From contig NZ_CAMCWY010000007.1 of NCBI RefSeq assembly GCF_945882965.1, positions 1-64,000 on the forward strand: 64,000 nt of DNA, read 5' to 3'. Below are positions 9,414 to 19,866 of this stretch, in pieces. The position numbers were made by a program, and so were the translations under genes. This DNA comes from Sphingorhabdus sp. EL138. GTDB taxonomy: Bacteria; Pseudomonadota; Alphaproteobacteria; Sphingomonadales; Sphingomonadaceae. Below the pieces are notes generated by a model. It was not told where the DNA came from. It made no database searches and saw only the letters and a program-made list of their open reading frames with translations. Position 1 is the stretch's first letter. Each line of letters opens with the position of its first letter.

Positions 9414-12245
9414 TCACGAGGATGGAGGGGTGATTGGTTTCGTGCCGCCTGAACGCTGACGGCGGATTTCTTCGCGGACATTTTGGCCTAATGCTTCAGC
9501 AACCAATGCGGCTTGCTCGGCCTGATGGCGCTTTGCAAGACCGGTTGCCGTCGCGGCTGCGGCCCTGCGTCCGGCGTAACGGGCGCGGGTGGGGCCAACA
9601 TTGGCTTCTGCAAGGCATTCTTCCAGATGAGGATCGACAAACGTCCAGCTTCCGGCGTTGCGCGGCTCTTCCTGTGCCCAAACGAGCTCTTCCAAATTGG
9701 TCATACGCTTTAGGCGCACAATTAACGGCTCTGTCGGAAACGGATATAGCTGCTCAATCCGCACGATGCTGGTATTTTTGTCACCCGATGCGTCGCGGGC
9801 TTCCATCAGGTCATAGGCGACCTTTCCAGAGCATAATATCAGTCGCTTCACGTCCTTGTCGGCAGGGGCATTCGTATCGGACAAGATCCGCATGAAGTGG
9901 CTTTCGCCTTGGAAATCTGAGGCCTTGGAAACCGCGAGCTTATGACGCAAAAGCGACTTTGGCGTCATGACGATAAGCGGCTTGCGGAATGGCCGCACCA
10001 TTTGACGGCGCAGCAAGTGGAAATAATTGGCTGGCGTGGTACAATTGGCGACTTGGATATTGTCCTCGGCACATAATTGCAGGAAACGTTCCAACCGCGC
10101 GGAGCTATGCTCTGGGCCCTGGCCTTCATATCCATGCGGCAACAGCATCACCAGACCATTGGCGCGGAGCCACTTGGCTTCACCCGACGCAATAAACTGG
10201 TCGATCAACGTCTGTGCGCCATTCACGAAATCGCCAAACTGCGCCTCCCAAAGGACCAAAGTTTTCGGTTCCGCACCGGCATAGCCATATTCGAAACCCA
10301 ACACGCCAAATTCGGACAAGGGGCTGTCGAGAATTTCAAACCGCCCATGTGGTAAGGTTGAAAGCGGCACATATTTTTCTTCGGTTGTCTGATCGACCCA
10401 AACACCGTGCCGCTGGCTGAAGGTGCCGCGGCCTGAATCCTGGCCAGACAAACGCACGCCATAACCTTCGGTCAGCAGCGACCCGAACGCAAGAGCTTCG
10501 CCCGTTGCCCAATCGAAATTCTCGCCAGAGATGAACATCGTTTTTTTGGCATCCAAAACACGGCTTAATGTCGGGTGGATGTTGTGGCCCTCGGGCACGG
10601 TTGTAAGCGTGCGGCCTAGACTGTCGAACAATTTGCGTGTCATGCCCGTTGGCACGTTACGCCGCGCCGTTTCGGGATCAGCGGGCTTGGATAGGCCTGA
10701 CCAACGGCCCCCGAACCAATCGGCAGCGTTCGCTTTATAGTCTGCGGCGCTGGCAAATTCCTGCTCAAGCGCTTGGACAAAGCGCATGGCGTGTTCATTT
10801 GACCAATTGGCGTCGATCACGCCTTCGGCTTCAAGGCGTTGTGCGTAAAGAGCACTTACGGCCGGATGGTTCTTGATGACTTTATACATCAATGGCTGCG
10901 TGAAGCCGGGCTCATCGCCTTCATTATGGCCAAAGCGGCGGTAGCACCACATGTCGATGACGATGTCGCGGTGGAATGTTTGGCGGAATTCGATCGCGAT
11001 CTTACACGCGAACGTCACCGCTTCGGGATCATCGCCATTGACGTGGAAAATAGGCGCCTGAACACCCTTTGCAACGTCGGAAGGATAAGGCGATGACCGC
11101 GCATATTGCGGGCTAGTGGTAAAACCGACTTGGTTATTGACGATGAAGTGCAAGCAACCACCCGTATTATATCCACGAATACCGGAGAAGCCGAGGCATT
11201 CCCACACAATGCCCTGGCCAGCAAAGGCGGCATCGCCATGCAGCAGAACGGGCAACACTTGCTCATGCTTGCCCAAGTCGTCACGCGCCGTCTGGTTGGC
11301 GCGCACCTTGCCCAAGACGACGGGGTTAACGGCCTCAAGGTGCGACGGGTTTGGAACCAGGCTCATATGCACCTTGATACCGTCAAATTCACGGTCGGTG
11401 CTGGTGCCGAGATGGTATTTCACATCGCCTGAACCACCGACATCATCGGGGTTGGCGCTGCCGCCGGAGAATTCGTGGAAGATGATGCGATAGGGCTTAG
11501 CCATAACGTTGGCGAGCACGTTCAAGCGGCCACGATGCGGCATGCCATAGACGATTTCACGCACGCCAAGCTGGCCACCATATTTGATAACAGCTTCCAG
11601 AGCCGGTATCATGGATTCGCCGCCATCAAGACCGAAACGCTTCGTCCCTACATATTTGCGGCCAAGAAATTTCTCATATTGCTCGGCTTCTATAACTTTA
11701 CCCAAGATTGCCTTTTTGCCCTCGGGCGTGAACTGGATGGCCGCGTCCTTGCCTTCCATCCGTTCCTGCAGGAACCGGCGCTCTTCGACGTCGGAAATAT
11801 GCATATATTCAAGGCCGACCGGCCCGCAATAATTGGCGCGCAGCGTATCGACCAGCTCGCGCACCGTAGTCCACTCAAGCCCAAGCGTGCCACCAACATA
11901 GACGCGCTTGTCAAGGTCGGCTCCGGAAAAACCGTGATATTCGGGTGTAAGGTCCGCAGGGATATCCTGTTTCGAAAGGCCAAGTGGATCAAGATTGGCG
12001 GCCAGATGCCCGCGCACCCGATATGTGCGCACCAGCATCATCGCGCGGATAGAATCGCTTGCTGCTGCAACCGCGTCGGCCTCCGCCATCGGCCTGCCCG
12101 CCGCCTTTGCCGCCGCTTTCACTTCGACCGCCATCTGCGTGGGGTCAAGCGACGCGGTCAAATCGTCGGTCGCTGACAATGGCCAGTCGGCACGTTCCCA
12201 GCTCGGCCCGCGTTCTATTTCGAAATCCTGGTTTTCTACGCCCAT
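9414..12245 (-). CDS. sucA: 2-oxoglutarate dehydrogenase E1 component
   Basis: A 943-residue thiamine-diphosphate enzyme. An N-terminal segment (1-90) is followed by GMPHRGRLNVLANV, HGDAAFAGQGIVWE and VNNQVGFTT in the ThDP-binding half, and HGYEGQGPEHSSARLERFLQL in the C-terminal half, all signatures of OdhA/SucA. It decarboxylates 2-oxoglutarate and passes the succinyl group to the E2 lipoyl domain. The gene is downstream of sucD across a repeat-bearing spacer of 150 bp and upstream of sucB. Length is typical of alphaproteobacteria; no defects. Confidence 0.97.
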   Translation of the reverse strand: MGVENQDFEIERGPSWERADWPLSATDDLTASLDPTQMAVEVKAAAKAAGRPMAEADAVAAASDSIRAMMLVRTYRVRGHLAANLDPLGLSKQDIPADLTPEYHGFSGADLDKRVYVGGTLGLEWTTVRELVDTLRANYCGPVGLEYMHISDVEERRFLQERMEGKDAAIQFTPEGKKAILGKVIEAEQYEKFLGRKYVGTKRFGLDGGESMIPALEAVIKYGGQLGVREIVYGMPHRGRLNVLANVMAKPYRIIFHEFSGGSANPDDVGGSGDVKYHLGTSTDREFDGIKVHMSLVPNPSHLEAVNPVVLGKVRANQTARDDLGKHEQVLPVLLHGDAAFAGQGIVWECLGFSGIRGYNTGGCLHFIVNNQVGFTTSPQYARSSPYPSDVAKGVQAPIFHVNGDDPEAVTFACKIAIEFRQTFHRDIVIDMWCYRRFGHNEGDEPGFTQPLMYKVIKNHPAVSALYAQRLEAEGVIDANWSNEHAMRFVQALEQEFASAADYKANAADWFGGRWSGLSKPADPETARRNVPTGMTRKLFDSLGRTLTTVPEGHNIHPTLSRVLDAKKTMFISGENFDWATGEALAFGSLLTEGYGVRLSGQDSGRGTFSQRHGVWVDQTTEEKYVPLSTLPHGRFEILDSPLSEFGVLGFEYGYAGAEPKTLVLWEAQFGDFVNGAQTLIDQFIASGEAKWLRANGLVMLLPHGYEGQGPEHSSARLERFLQLCAEDNIQVANCTTPANYFHLLRRQMVRPFRKPLIVMTPKSLLRHKLAVSKASDFQGESHFMRILSDTNAPADKDVKRLILCSGKVAYDLMEARDASGDKNTSIVRIEQLYPFPTEPLIVRLKRMTNLEELVWAQEEPRNAGSWTFVDPHLEECLAEANVGPTRARYAGRRAAAATATGLAKRHQAEQAALVAEALGQNVREEIRRQRSGGTKPITPPSS

Positions 12246-12260
12246 TTTTCTTCTCCAAAT

Positions 12261-12387
12261 CCTCCCCGAACCGGGGAGGTGGCAGTCCGCAGGACTGACG
12301 GAGGGGCACTTGCGTTCAAGCTCTCGCTATTTGGCGGGTGCCCCACCCCCCTGCTGCGCATGGTCCCCCTCCCCGTGCCGGGGAGGA
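12261..12387. repeat. Inverted intergenic repeat of two GC-rich palindromic halves (REP/BIME-like)
   Basis: Left half: CCTCCCCGAACCGGGGAGG followed by GGCAGTCCGCAGGACTGAC and GGAGGGGCAC. Right half: the same plan in inverted order, ending CCTCCCCGTGCCGGGGAGG. Each outer arm is itself a hairpin. The element fills most of the sucD-sucA spacer inside the operon. Elements of this form are common between genes in sphingomonads. It could affect mRNA stability or be a substrate of a RAYT-type transposase; neither can be shown here. Confidence 0.8.
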
Positions 12388-12395
12388 GTTAATGC

Positions 12396-13280
12396 TTAAC
12401 CCTTCAACACCTCGACCAAGGTCTTGCCGAGCAAGGATGGCGATGGCGATACGCGGATGCCCGCGGCCTCCATTGCTGCAATTTTGCTTTCGGCGTCGCC
12501 CTTGCCGCCCGAAACGATTGCGCCAGCATGGCCCATACGGCGGCCTGGAGGTGCCGTGCGTCCGGCGATGAAACCAGCCATTGGCTTTTTGCGGCCCTTC
12601 TTCGCTTCGTCGATGAGGAATTGTGCAGCTTCTTCTTCTGCGCTGCCGCCTATTTCACCGATCATGATGATGGACTTGGTCGCATCATCGGCAAGGAACA
12701 GCTCAAGGCAATCAATGAAGTTGGTGCCGTTGACAGGGTCACCACCAATGCCAACCGCAGTGGTCTGGCCAAGGCCTTCTGCTGTGGTCTGGAACACGGC
12801 TTCATAAGTCAGCGTGCCTGAACGTGAGACGACGCCGACCGAACCCGCTGAGAAGATGCTACCGGGCATGATGCCGATTTTGCATTCGTTCGGTGTCAAA
12901 ATGCCGGGGCAGTTTGGACCAATCAGGCGCGATTTCGAACCCGAAAGCGCACGCTTTACCTTCACCATGTCAAGCACCGGAATGCCTTCAGTGATGCAGA
13001 CGATTAACGCAATTTCTGCGTCAATGGCTTCAAGGATTGAATCCGCAGCAAAGGGTGGCGGTACATATACGACCGAGGCGTCTGCGCCTGTGGCTTCCTT
13101 CGCCTCAAGCACAGTGTCGAACATCGGCAGGCCGATATGCGTCGCTCCGCCCTTGCCGGGGGTTACCCCGCCAACCATTTGCGAGCCATAAGCCAGCGCC
13201 TGTTCGGTGTGGAAAGTACCCGTTGCGCCGGTCATGCCCTGCGTGATGATTTTAGTATTTTTATTGACGAGGATGCTCAC
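12396..13280 (-). CDS. sucD: Succinyl-CoA synthetase (succinate-CoA ligase) alpha subunit
   Basis: A 294-residue alpha subunit. [16 protein letters not shown] (13-28) binds CoA, GPNCPGI (121-127) and SRSGTLTYE (152-160) are family signatures, and [17 protein letters not shown] (250-266) contains His251, which is phosphorylated in catalysis. It works with the SucC beta subunit to make succinate, CoA and ATP or GTP. In most alphaproteobacteria sucC sits directly upstream of sucD; here only 29 bp separate sucD from mdh, so sucC must be elsewhere. Same strand as the rest of the TCA block. Confidence 0.97.
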   Translation of the reverse strand: MSILVNKNTKIITQGMTGATGTFHTEQALAYGSQMVGGVTPGKGGATHIGLPMFDTVLEAKEATGADASVVYVPPPFAADSILEAIDAEIALIVCITEGIPVLDMVKVKRALSGSKSRLIGPNCPGILTPNECKIGIMPGSIFSAGSVGVVSRSGTLTYEAVFQTTAEGLGQTTAVGIGGDPVNGTNFIDCLELFLADDATKSIIMIGEIGGSAEEEAAQFLIDEAKKGRKKPMAGFIAGRTAPPGRRMGHAGAIVSGGKGDAESKIAAMEAAGIRVSPSPSLLGKTLVEVLKG

Positions 13281-13309
13281 AAACGTCTCCTGAATTCTTT
13301 GGGTTGCAC

Positions 13310-14299
<990 letters not shown>

Positions 14300-14418
14300 T
14301 TAGCGGAATTAACGCGGCGTTACGCCGAATCGATGTGGATAACAACCCAATAAAGGTTCAAAATAAAGGTTTTTGTGATAACAGTTCGCAATAGCGTTAG
14401 TGGGCGGAAGTGTAGCCG

Positions 14419-15810
14419 TTAGGTGCCAGCTACCCGCCGCAACATCTCCATCCAGATGGGCACTTGACCGTGAAATCCTTCGGCCCAGACGCGTTCATCT
14501 AAACCATGTGCGCCTTCCCGCTGACCAACTATGCCCCAAAGGCCGCCAAAGCCGTAAACGGGGATGCCGGCGGCGCGTAAAAATGCGCCATCGGTTGCGC
14601 CAGCGGACTGAAACGGCAGAACGGGCGCATTGGGGAAGCGTGTGGCAACCGCCGCCCGATAGGCCTGCGTTATGTCGTCGCGCATGGGCGACGGTGCGGT
14701 TTCTGGGGTTTGTGATCCTTGAACCGCAGCAACAGTGACATCTGGTCCCGACAGCGCCTGCAACTGCTGCCGCACGTCTTCGATCTTCACACTGGGAAAA
14801 ATTCGGCAGTTAACATTGGCTTCGGCCTTTTGCGGTAGGGCATTTGGTGCATGCCCACCCGACAGCATGGTCGCAACACAGCGTGTACGCGTGCCTCCGG
14901 GGTCCATGGTCTCTAGCAGGTCTGCGGTTTCGCGGTCCTGCGGGTCGGCCAGAAAGCGGCGTAGCAGTTCACCATATTGCCCGCTGTCACCCTTTGCGAG
15001 CATCTCGTAACTGGCACGCGTGGCGTCGTTGATCATGGCGGGGAACCGGTGCCGTTCAATCGCCGTCAAGGCATTGGCGAGCGCGTAGATGGCGTTATCA
15101 GGACGCGGCGCGCTGCTGTGCCCGCCACGGTTTATGGCGGTCAGTCTGAAATCGGCGTAGGTTTTCTCCGCAATCTGAATGCCGAAACCTTCAACGCGCC
15201 CATCGGGAAACACATACCCGCCACCTGCATCACCATTTAATGCATATTCGGCGTCAATCAGGTCGCGCCATTCACCCGCCGCCCGCCGGGCTCCATTGCC
15301 GACGGTTTCTTCGTCCCCGGTAAACAGAACGATGATGTCCCGCGTCGGCGCAAACTTCTCTGCGCGCAGATATTGCAGGGCAAGGACAATACCCGTCAAA
15401 GCGGCCTTATTATCATTCGAACCACGACCAAGATAATAGCCGCCTTCTTCGCGGAACTGGAACGGCGGATATTTCCAATCGCTTGCCTTGGCCGCAACGA
15501 CGTCCATATGCGCCATCAGCAATATGGGCTTTTTGCCCGATGGCTTGGCTGCGGGCCAGCGCGCGATCAATGTCTGGGTGTTGTCATGATCTTTGACGAT
15601 GACATTACTGATTCCCGCCTTGCGGAATTCTGACGTTAATAGGCTGGTCAGCTTTTTAAATTCCGCAGGCTGCCCCTCTACTGTCGGAATCTCGACAATC
15701 TTTGCAAACAGGTCACGCTCGGCTGCTTGCTGCGCATTTGGCGCTTGTGCGTTTGCAGTAGTGGTTAGCGCCAACAAGCCAGCAAATAATAACGTCTTCG
15801 GTCCCATCAT
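14419..15810 (-). CDS. Exported M20-family metallopeptidase
   Basis: A 463-residue zinc peptidase with a cleavable signal peptide (hydrophobic LLFAGLLALTTTANA, cleavage near residue 22). MAHMDVV gives the first zinc His and Asp, FTGDEETVGNG the catalytic and bridging Glu, and GGHSSAPRPDNA lies in the lid/dimerisation domain. ILAG-like C-terminal FQSAGATDGAFLR and GAHGLDERV complete the metal site. M20 enzymes of this group act as carboxypeptidases or dipeptidases; the substrate is not readable. A strong GGGAGAG site precedes two adjacent ATG codons. It lies between zapE and mdh on the same strand, with no evident link to either. Confidence 0.88.
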   Translation of the reverse strand: MMGPKTLLFAGLLALTTTANAQAPNAQQAAERDLFAKIVEIPTVEGQPAEFKKLTSLLTSEFRKAGISNVIVKDHDNTQTLIARWPAAKPSGKKPILLMAHMDVVAAKASDWKYPPFQFREEGGYYLGRGSNDNKAALTGIVLALQYLRAEKFAPTRDIIVLFTGDEETVGNGARRAAGEWRDLIDAEYALNGDAGGGYVFPDGRVEGFGIQIAEKTYADFRLTAINRGGHSSAPRPDNAIYALANALTAIERHRFPAMINDATRASYEMLAKGDSGQYGELLRRFLADPQDRETADLLETMDPGGTRTRCVATMLSGGHAPNALPQKAEANVNCRIFPSVKIEDVRQQLQALSGPDVTVAAVQGSQTPETAPSPMRDDITQAYRAAVATRFPNAPVLPFQSAGATDGAFLRAAGIPVYGFGGLWGIVGQREGAHGLDERVWAEGFHGQVPIWMEMLRRVAGT

Positions 15811-15831
15811 CTCTCTCCCTTTTGCGATATG

Positions 15832-16944
15832 CTAACGCGGGCCATGCCCTTCCGCCAGATAATCCTCCGACTGCATTTCCATCAGGCGGGATACGGTACG
15901 GTCAAATTCAAACCGCCCGTCGCCTTTCGGGTATAAATGGTCTGGCTCCGCATCAGCGCTGGCCAGAAACTTTACCCGATATTCGTACAACGCATCGATC
16001 AACGTCACAAAGCGCGCAGCCTCATTGCGATTATGGGGTCCCAGAACGGGTATACCAACCATGATGACCGTATGGAAACGGCGCGCGATGGCAAGGTAAT
16101 CCGCAGCGCCGCGTGCTTGGGCGCAGAGGCGCTTGAACGAGAATACCGCGATGCCTTTCAGCGCCTTTGGCACATGCAAAATACGTCCGCCGCCGACGTC
16201 CATTTCCAAGGTCGGCACATGCGCGCGGTCTTCGGGTGGATAGTCGGTCATCTTGAAAAAGGTTTGGGACAAGGCTGCCGTTGCCGCAGGGCCATTGGGC
16301 AGGAGCCAGATTTGAGCGCTCCCCAATCGATCGCGTCGGTAATCGGTTGGCCCATCTAGCGCGACGATATCCAGGCTTTCCTTCACAAGCGCGATGAAGG
16401 GCAGAAACAATTGCCGGTTAAGGCCATCTTTATACAGATAATCGGGGTGACGGTTCGATGTGGTCACTACGGTAACACCTGCCGCAATCAGGCCGGAAAA
16501 GAGTCGCGACATTATCGCTGCGTCGGCCATATTGTTCACGACCATTTCATCAAAGCACAACAACCGCACTTCGTCGGCCAGCGCTGCGACGATTGGAGGA
16601 ATCGGGTCGCCTTTTTCCTTCACACGCTCGGCCTTCAACCGCGCATGAATGTCGATCATGAATTCATGGAAGTGCACGCGGCGCTTATGCTGGATTTGCA
16701 TACTGTCGAAAAACAGGTCCATCAGCATGGATTTACCACGTCCGACACCGCCCCAAAGGTAGAGCCCACGGGCAGGGTCAGGCTTTCGCCGCAGGAACCC
16801 CCAAATCGTGCCTCCACGCGATGGAACCGCCTCCAGCTCCGCTTGCACCTTGGCAAGTGCGGCGATTGCACGCGCCTGATCGGCATCCACTTTTAACTCG
16901 CCTGCGGCTACCAGCGCGTCATATCTATCGGTGACATTAGACAT
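15832..16944 (-). CDS. zapE: Cell division protein ZapE (AFG1-like ATPase)
   Basis: A 370-residue ATPase. LWGGVGRGKSMLMDLFF (about 63-79) is the Walker A motif and RLLCFDEMVV (about 130-139) the Walker B region; RVHFHEFM and TTSNRHPDYLYKDGLNR are strongly conserved in the AFG1/ZapE family. In Escherichia coli ZapE associates with the Z-ring under stress. I prefer the ATG at 16944 (MSNVTDRYDALV) to one four codons upstream; no clear ribosome site decides. It follows a hairpin repeat and a thioesterase gene. Confidence 0.93.
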   Translation of the reverse strand: MSNVTDRYDALVAAGELKVDADQARAIAALAKVQAELEAVPSRGGTIWGFLRRKPDPARGLYLWGGVGRGKSMLMDLFFDSMQIQHKRRVHFHEFMIDIHARLKAERVKEKGDPIPPIVAALADEVRLLCFDEMVVNNMADAAIMSRLFSGLIAAGVTVVTTSNRHPDYLYKDGLNRQLFLPFIALVKESLDIVALDGPTDYRRDRLGSAQIWLLPNGPAATAALSQTFFKMTDYPPEDRAHVPTLEMDVGGGRILHVPKALKGIAVFSFKRLCAQARGAADYLAIARRFHTVIMVGIPVLGPHNRNEAARFVTLIDALYEYRVKFLASADAEPDHLYPKGDGRFEFDRTVSRLMEMQSEDYLAEGHGPR

Positions 16945-16963
16945 AAGCGACGCCATTTTGGAT

Positions 16964-17025
16964 CACGCAGAGGCGCAGAGGACGCAGAGTCGACAGGCTA
17001 CTCGTAGACTCCGCGCCCTCGCGTG
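16964..17025. repeat. Imperfect inverted repeat between zapE and the thioesterase gene
   Basis: CACGCAGAGGCGCAGAG near the left end pairs imperfectly with CTCCGCGCCCTCGCGTG at the right end, giving a long hairpin with a short loop. It occupies nearly all of the 86-bp spacer. Sequences of this type recur between genes in sphingomonads. It may act as a transcript-end or processing signal. Confidence 0.6.
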
Positions 17026-17030
17026 AAAAA

Positions 17031-17489
17031 TCATCTTTGGGTCGGCTTTCGGATGGTACCCGAAAAGGCAGCGACAGGCGATTCGCCCTGCATCACAATG
17101 CCACGCATGAACAATAGTCGGCCAGTTTCCTTAAGGAGCTCTACCTCTGCCTCAAGCGGTTCGCCGATGATGCCAGCGCCAATAAACTGCACGGAGAGGT
17201 CTAACGTGACCGCCGCGCCAGCCTCAATCAGGCCGAACATTCGGGACGCGCCGAACATGGCCACGTCGATAAAGCCCAGAGTAACCCCGCCATGCACCGC
17301 GTTGCGCAAATTGCTGTGCCGGTGTTCGGGGTACATACGCAAACGCGCCTTGCTATCCCCATCGCTGCGGACCAGCATTTTTCCAAGCACCGTGCCGTTA
17401 TAACGGCTGGCGTCGGTCATCTGCCAGTTCAGCCAGCCCGGATTATCGGGGTCAGGGCTGCTGTCAAAAGCGGGTGTATCCAACGGCAA
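17031..17489 (-). CDS. PaaI-family hotdog-fold thioesterase
   Basis: A 152-residue hotdog-fold protein. RNAVHGGVTLGFIDVAMF is the PaaI/DUF4442 helix with the HGG start, followed by TLDLSVQFIGAG and RGIVMQGESPVAAFSGT strands. Such enzymes hydrolyse acyl-CoA thioesters; the substrate cannot be assigned. It lies 37 bp after sdhB on the same strand, so the two may share a transcript. Confidence 0.85.
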   Translation of the reverse strand: MPLDTPAFDSSPDPDNPGWLNWQMTDASRYNGTVLGKMLVRSDGDSKARLRMYPEHRHSNLRNAVHGGVTLGFIDVAMFGASRMFGLIEAGAAVTLDLSVQFIGAGIIGEPLEAEVELLKETGRLLFMRGIVMQGESPVAAFSGTIRKPTQR

Positions 17490-17526
17490 TCCTAACCGAT
17501 CAGGGCCTTATGGCGACTTGAAACGC

Positions 17527-18306
17527 CTACAGGTGGCGTTCAGCGACCATCTTTTTCGTTTCAGCAATGGCCTTCGCCGGGTTCAGGCCCTTGGGGCAGG
17601 CGTTGGCGCAGTTCATGATCGTGTGGCAACGATAGAGGCGAAAAGGATCTTCCAGCTCGTCGAGGCGCTCACCCGTCATTTCATCGCGGCTGTCGGCCAA
17701 CCAGCGATAGGCTTGCAGCAAAATGGCTGGCCCTAAAAACTTGTCGCTGTTCCACCAATAAGAAGGGCAGCTGGTCGAGCAACATGCGCACAAGATGCAC
17801 TCATACAGGCCGTCAAGCTTGGCGCGGTCCTCTGGTGACTGCAGGCGTTCCTTACCCGATGGTTCTGGCGTTACCGTTTGCAACCAAGGTTTGATCGACG
17901 CATATTGCGCGTAGAAATGCGTGAAGTCAGGAACAAGGTCCTTGATGACCTCCATATGCGGCAGCGGGGTTATGGTAACCTCGCTTTTGCAATCTTCAAT
18001 CGCGGTGGTGCAGGCAAGGCCGTTTTTGCCGTCGATGTTCATCGAGCAAGAACCACAAATACCTTCGCGGCATGACCGACGGAAGGTCAGCGACGAATCC
18101 TGCTCACCCTTCATCTTGATCAGCGCGTCGAGCACCATTGGGCCGCAATTGTCGGTATCCACCTCAAACGTGTCGTACCGTGGGTTCTCCCCGCTATCGG
18201 GATCATAGCGATATACCTTGAATTTTTTGGTCTTACCGCTGGTGTTGGCGGCGTGAACAGTGCCCTTCTGGACTGTGCTGTTCTTGGGAAGAAAGAAATC
18301 GGCCAT
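17527..18306 (-). CDS. sdhB: Succinate dehydrogenase iron-sulfur subunit
   Basis: A 259-residue subunit of complex [17 protein letters not shown] plus a later Cys ligates the [2Fe-2S] cluster; [13 protein letters not shown] and [17 protein letters not shown] ligate the [4Fe-4S] and [3Fe-4S] clusters. It passes electrons from SdhA flavin to the membrane quinone site. Normally sdhB follows sdhA in an sdhCDAB operon. Here the upstream neighbour is a CNNM/CorC transporter-like gene 71 bp away and no sdhA, sdhC or sdhD is in the window. The protein itself looks intact. Confidence 0.97.
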   Translation of the reverse strand: MADFFLPKNSTVQKGTVHAANTSGKTKKFKVYRYDPDSGENPRYDTFEVDTDNCGPMVLDALIKMKGEQDSSLTFRRSCREGICGSCSMNIDGKNGLACTTAIEDCKSEVTITPLPHMEVIKDLVPDFTHFYAQYASIKPWLQTVTPEPSGKERLQSPEDRAKLDGLYECILCACCSTSCPSYWWNSDKFLGPAILLQAYRWLADSRDEMTGERLDELEDPFRLYRCHTIMNCANACPKGLNPAKAIAETKKMVAERHL

Positions 18307-18377
18307 ATCAATATCCTGTGGACGCTAACAACTTAGTATTCCGTATCGGCTTATGCCCTAACCAAGCGATTAAGCAA

Positions 18378-19715
18378 TCACAAGCCCTCAACTGCGTCTT
18401 GTCTGATTGCCTTTTCTGCAAGTCGGACGCGCAGCTTGTCAATTTTGCGGCCATCCATGTCCACCACTTCAAAGCGCCAGCCTTGGTCTGTGAAAGCCTC
18501 CCCTTCAGAAGGCAAATGCCGCAATATGTGCAAAACATGTCCGGCCGCCGTCGCATAATCGCGATCTTCCGGCAGGTCGATGGATAATGCCTCGGCCATT
18601 GCATCGGCGGACATTGAACCAGATACCAGCATTGATCCGTCATCCAGAGTTATAATATTTGGCGCGCTGCCCTGTGCTTGGTCAGACGCGAATTCGCCCG
18701 CAATGGCAGCCAACAGGTCATTTGGCGTCACTATACCTTCGAAATGGCCATACTCATCATGCACCAAAAGCATTGGCACATCAGATGAGCGCAAAATTTC
18801 AAGCGCGTCCATGGCATCCAGCTGATCCGGAATGATCTCGGCACGGCGCATCAACCTGCGAATGTCGAGCGGTTCGCCGCGAATTTGCGCCGCGACGATG
18901 TCGCGTGATTGAACGACACCAATAATGTCGTCGCCATCTTCGCCCGTCACCGGCAGCCGCGTGTGCAGTGAATTCAACAGCGAATCGCGCACCGCTTCAT
19001 CGGAGGCATCGGCAGAAATGCGGTCCACGTCGGTGCGCGGCGTCATGACTTCACGCACCGGCCGGTCGGCAAGACGAACAACACCTGCAATGACCTTATG
19101 CTCATGTTCCTCAATGATGCCTGCATGCGTGGCTTCAGCAAACACCATGCGCAATTCTTCAGCACTCAGCGCGTCGCGGGTGTCGCGGCGCAGCCCAAGC
19201 GTGCGAAAGATGGTCGCGCTCGATCTGTCGAGCGTCCACACGATTGGCGCAGTGATTCGCGCAAGCGACTCCATCGGGCCAGCCATGATAACGGCGATTC
19301 GCTCAGGCGCGATAAGCGCAAATTGCTTTGGCACAAGCTCGCCCACCACCAATGATGCATAGGTTGTGATGCTGATCACAATGCCAAAGCCCAAGGTTTC
19401 GGACCATTCAGGGTCAACGCCCAACGAGGCAATGCGCTCGGCGATTGGCGCGCCTAAGGTCGCCCCTGAATATGCGCCATTAATAATGCCGATCAGCGTG
19501 ATGCCGATTTGCACTGTAGACAGGAATTTTCCGGGGTCGCGCCCCAATCGCAGCGCCGCTGACGCGCCGCGCTTGCCGTCTTCGGCCATGGCTTTTAACT
19601 TGGCTGTGCGTGCGGACACAATGGCGAGCTCCGACATGGCGAACACACCGTTTAAGGCGATAAGCGCCAATATCGTTGCGGCATCAAACCACGGGAAAGG
19701 GTCAAGAGGTTCCAT
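18378..19715 (-). CDS. CNNM/CorC (HlyC/CorC) family membrane protein with CBS domains
   Basis: A 445-residue protein. Residues 1 to about 190 form a DUF21/CNNM transmembrane domain (LALIALNGVFAMSELAIV, GITLIGIINGAYSG), followed by a CBS pair (REVMTPRTDVDRI near 215) and a C-terminal CorC/HlyC domain ending near 430. Proteins of this family are linked to magnesium or cobalt resistance and transport; old annotations as haemolysin are misleading. I chose the ATG at 19715, preceded by AAAGG, over an upstream in-frame ATG at 19769 that adds an unrelated leader. Confidence 0.9.
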   Translation of the reverse strand: MEPLDPFPWFDAATILALIALNGVFAMSELAIVSARTAKLKAMAEDGKRGASAALRLGRDPGKFLSTVQIGITLIGIINGAYSGATLGAPIAERIASLGVDPEWSETLGFGIVISITTYASLVVGELVPKQFALIAPERIAVIMAGPMESLARITAPIVWTLDRSSATIFRTLGLRRDTRDALSAEELRMVFAEATHAGIIEEHEHKVIAGVVRLADRPVREVMTPRTDVDRISADASDEAVRDSLLNSLHTRLPVTGEDGDDIIGVVQSRDIVAAQIRGEPLDIRRLMRRAEIIPDQLDAMDALEILRSSDVPMLLVHDEYGHFEGIVTPNDLLAAIAGEFASDQAQGSAPNIITLDDGSMLVSGSMSADAMAEALSIDLPEDRDYATAAGHVLHILRHLPSEGEAFTDQGWRFEVVDMDGRKIDKLRVRLAEKAIRQDAVEGL

Positions 19716-19866
19716 AAGGACCTTTGCGCCATAATGCCCAAAATGGGTGTTTGGCAACAAAATGCGCAAAACTGCGTTATGGTGACATGATGCACCCGAT
19801 AGAAATAATCATCGCAGGTTCATCATGGGTGCGGTTTAAACGGCGCCTTAGTTGAAAGGGAATATA

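Noticed and set aside
11475-12176. Plus-strand frame of 233 codons opposite sucA
   Set aside because: Antisense shadow of a confirmed gene; no signal peptide or domain.
14334-14342. Perfect DnaA-box 9-mer (TGTGGATAA) upstream of mdh, considered as an origin signal
   Set aside because: Single copy with no AT-rich repeats or origin genes nearby; about two such 9-mers are expected by chance in a window this size.
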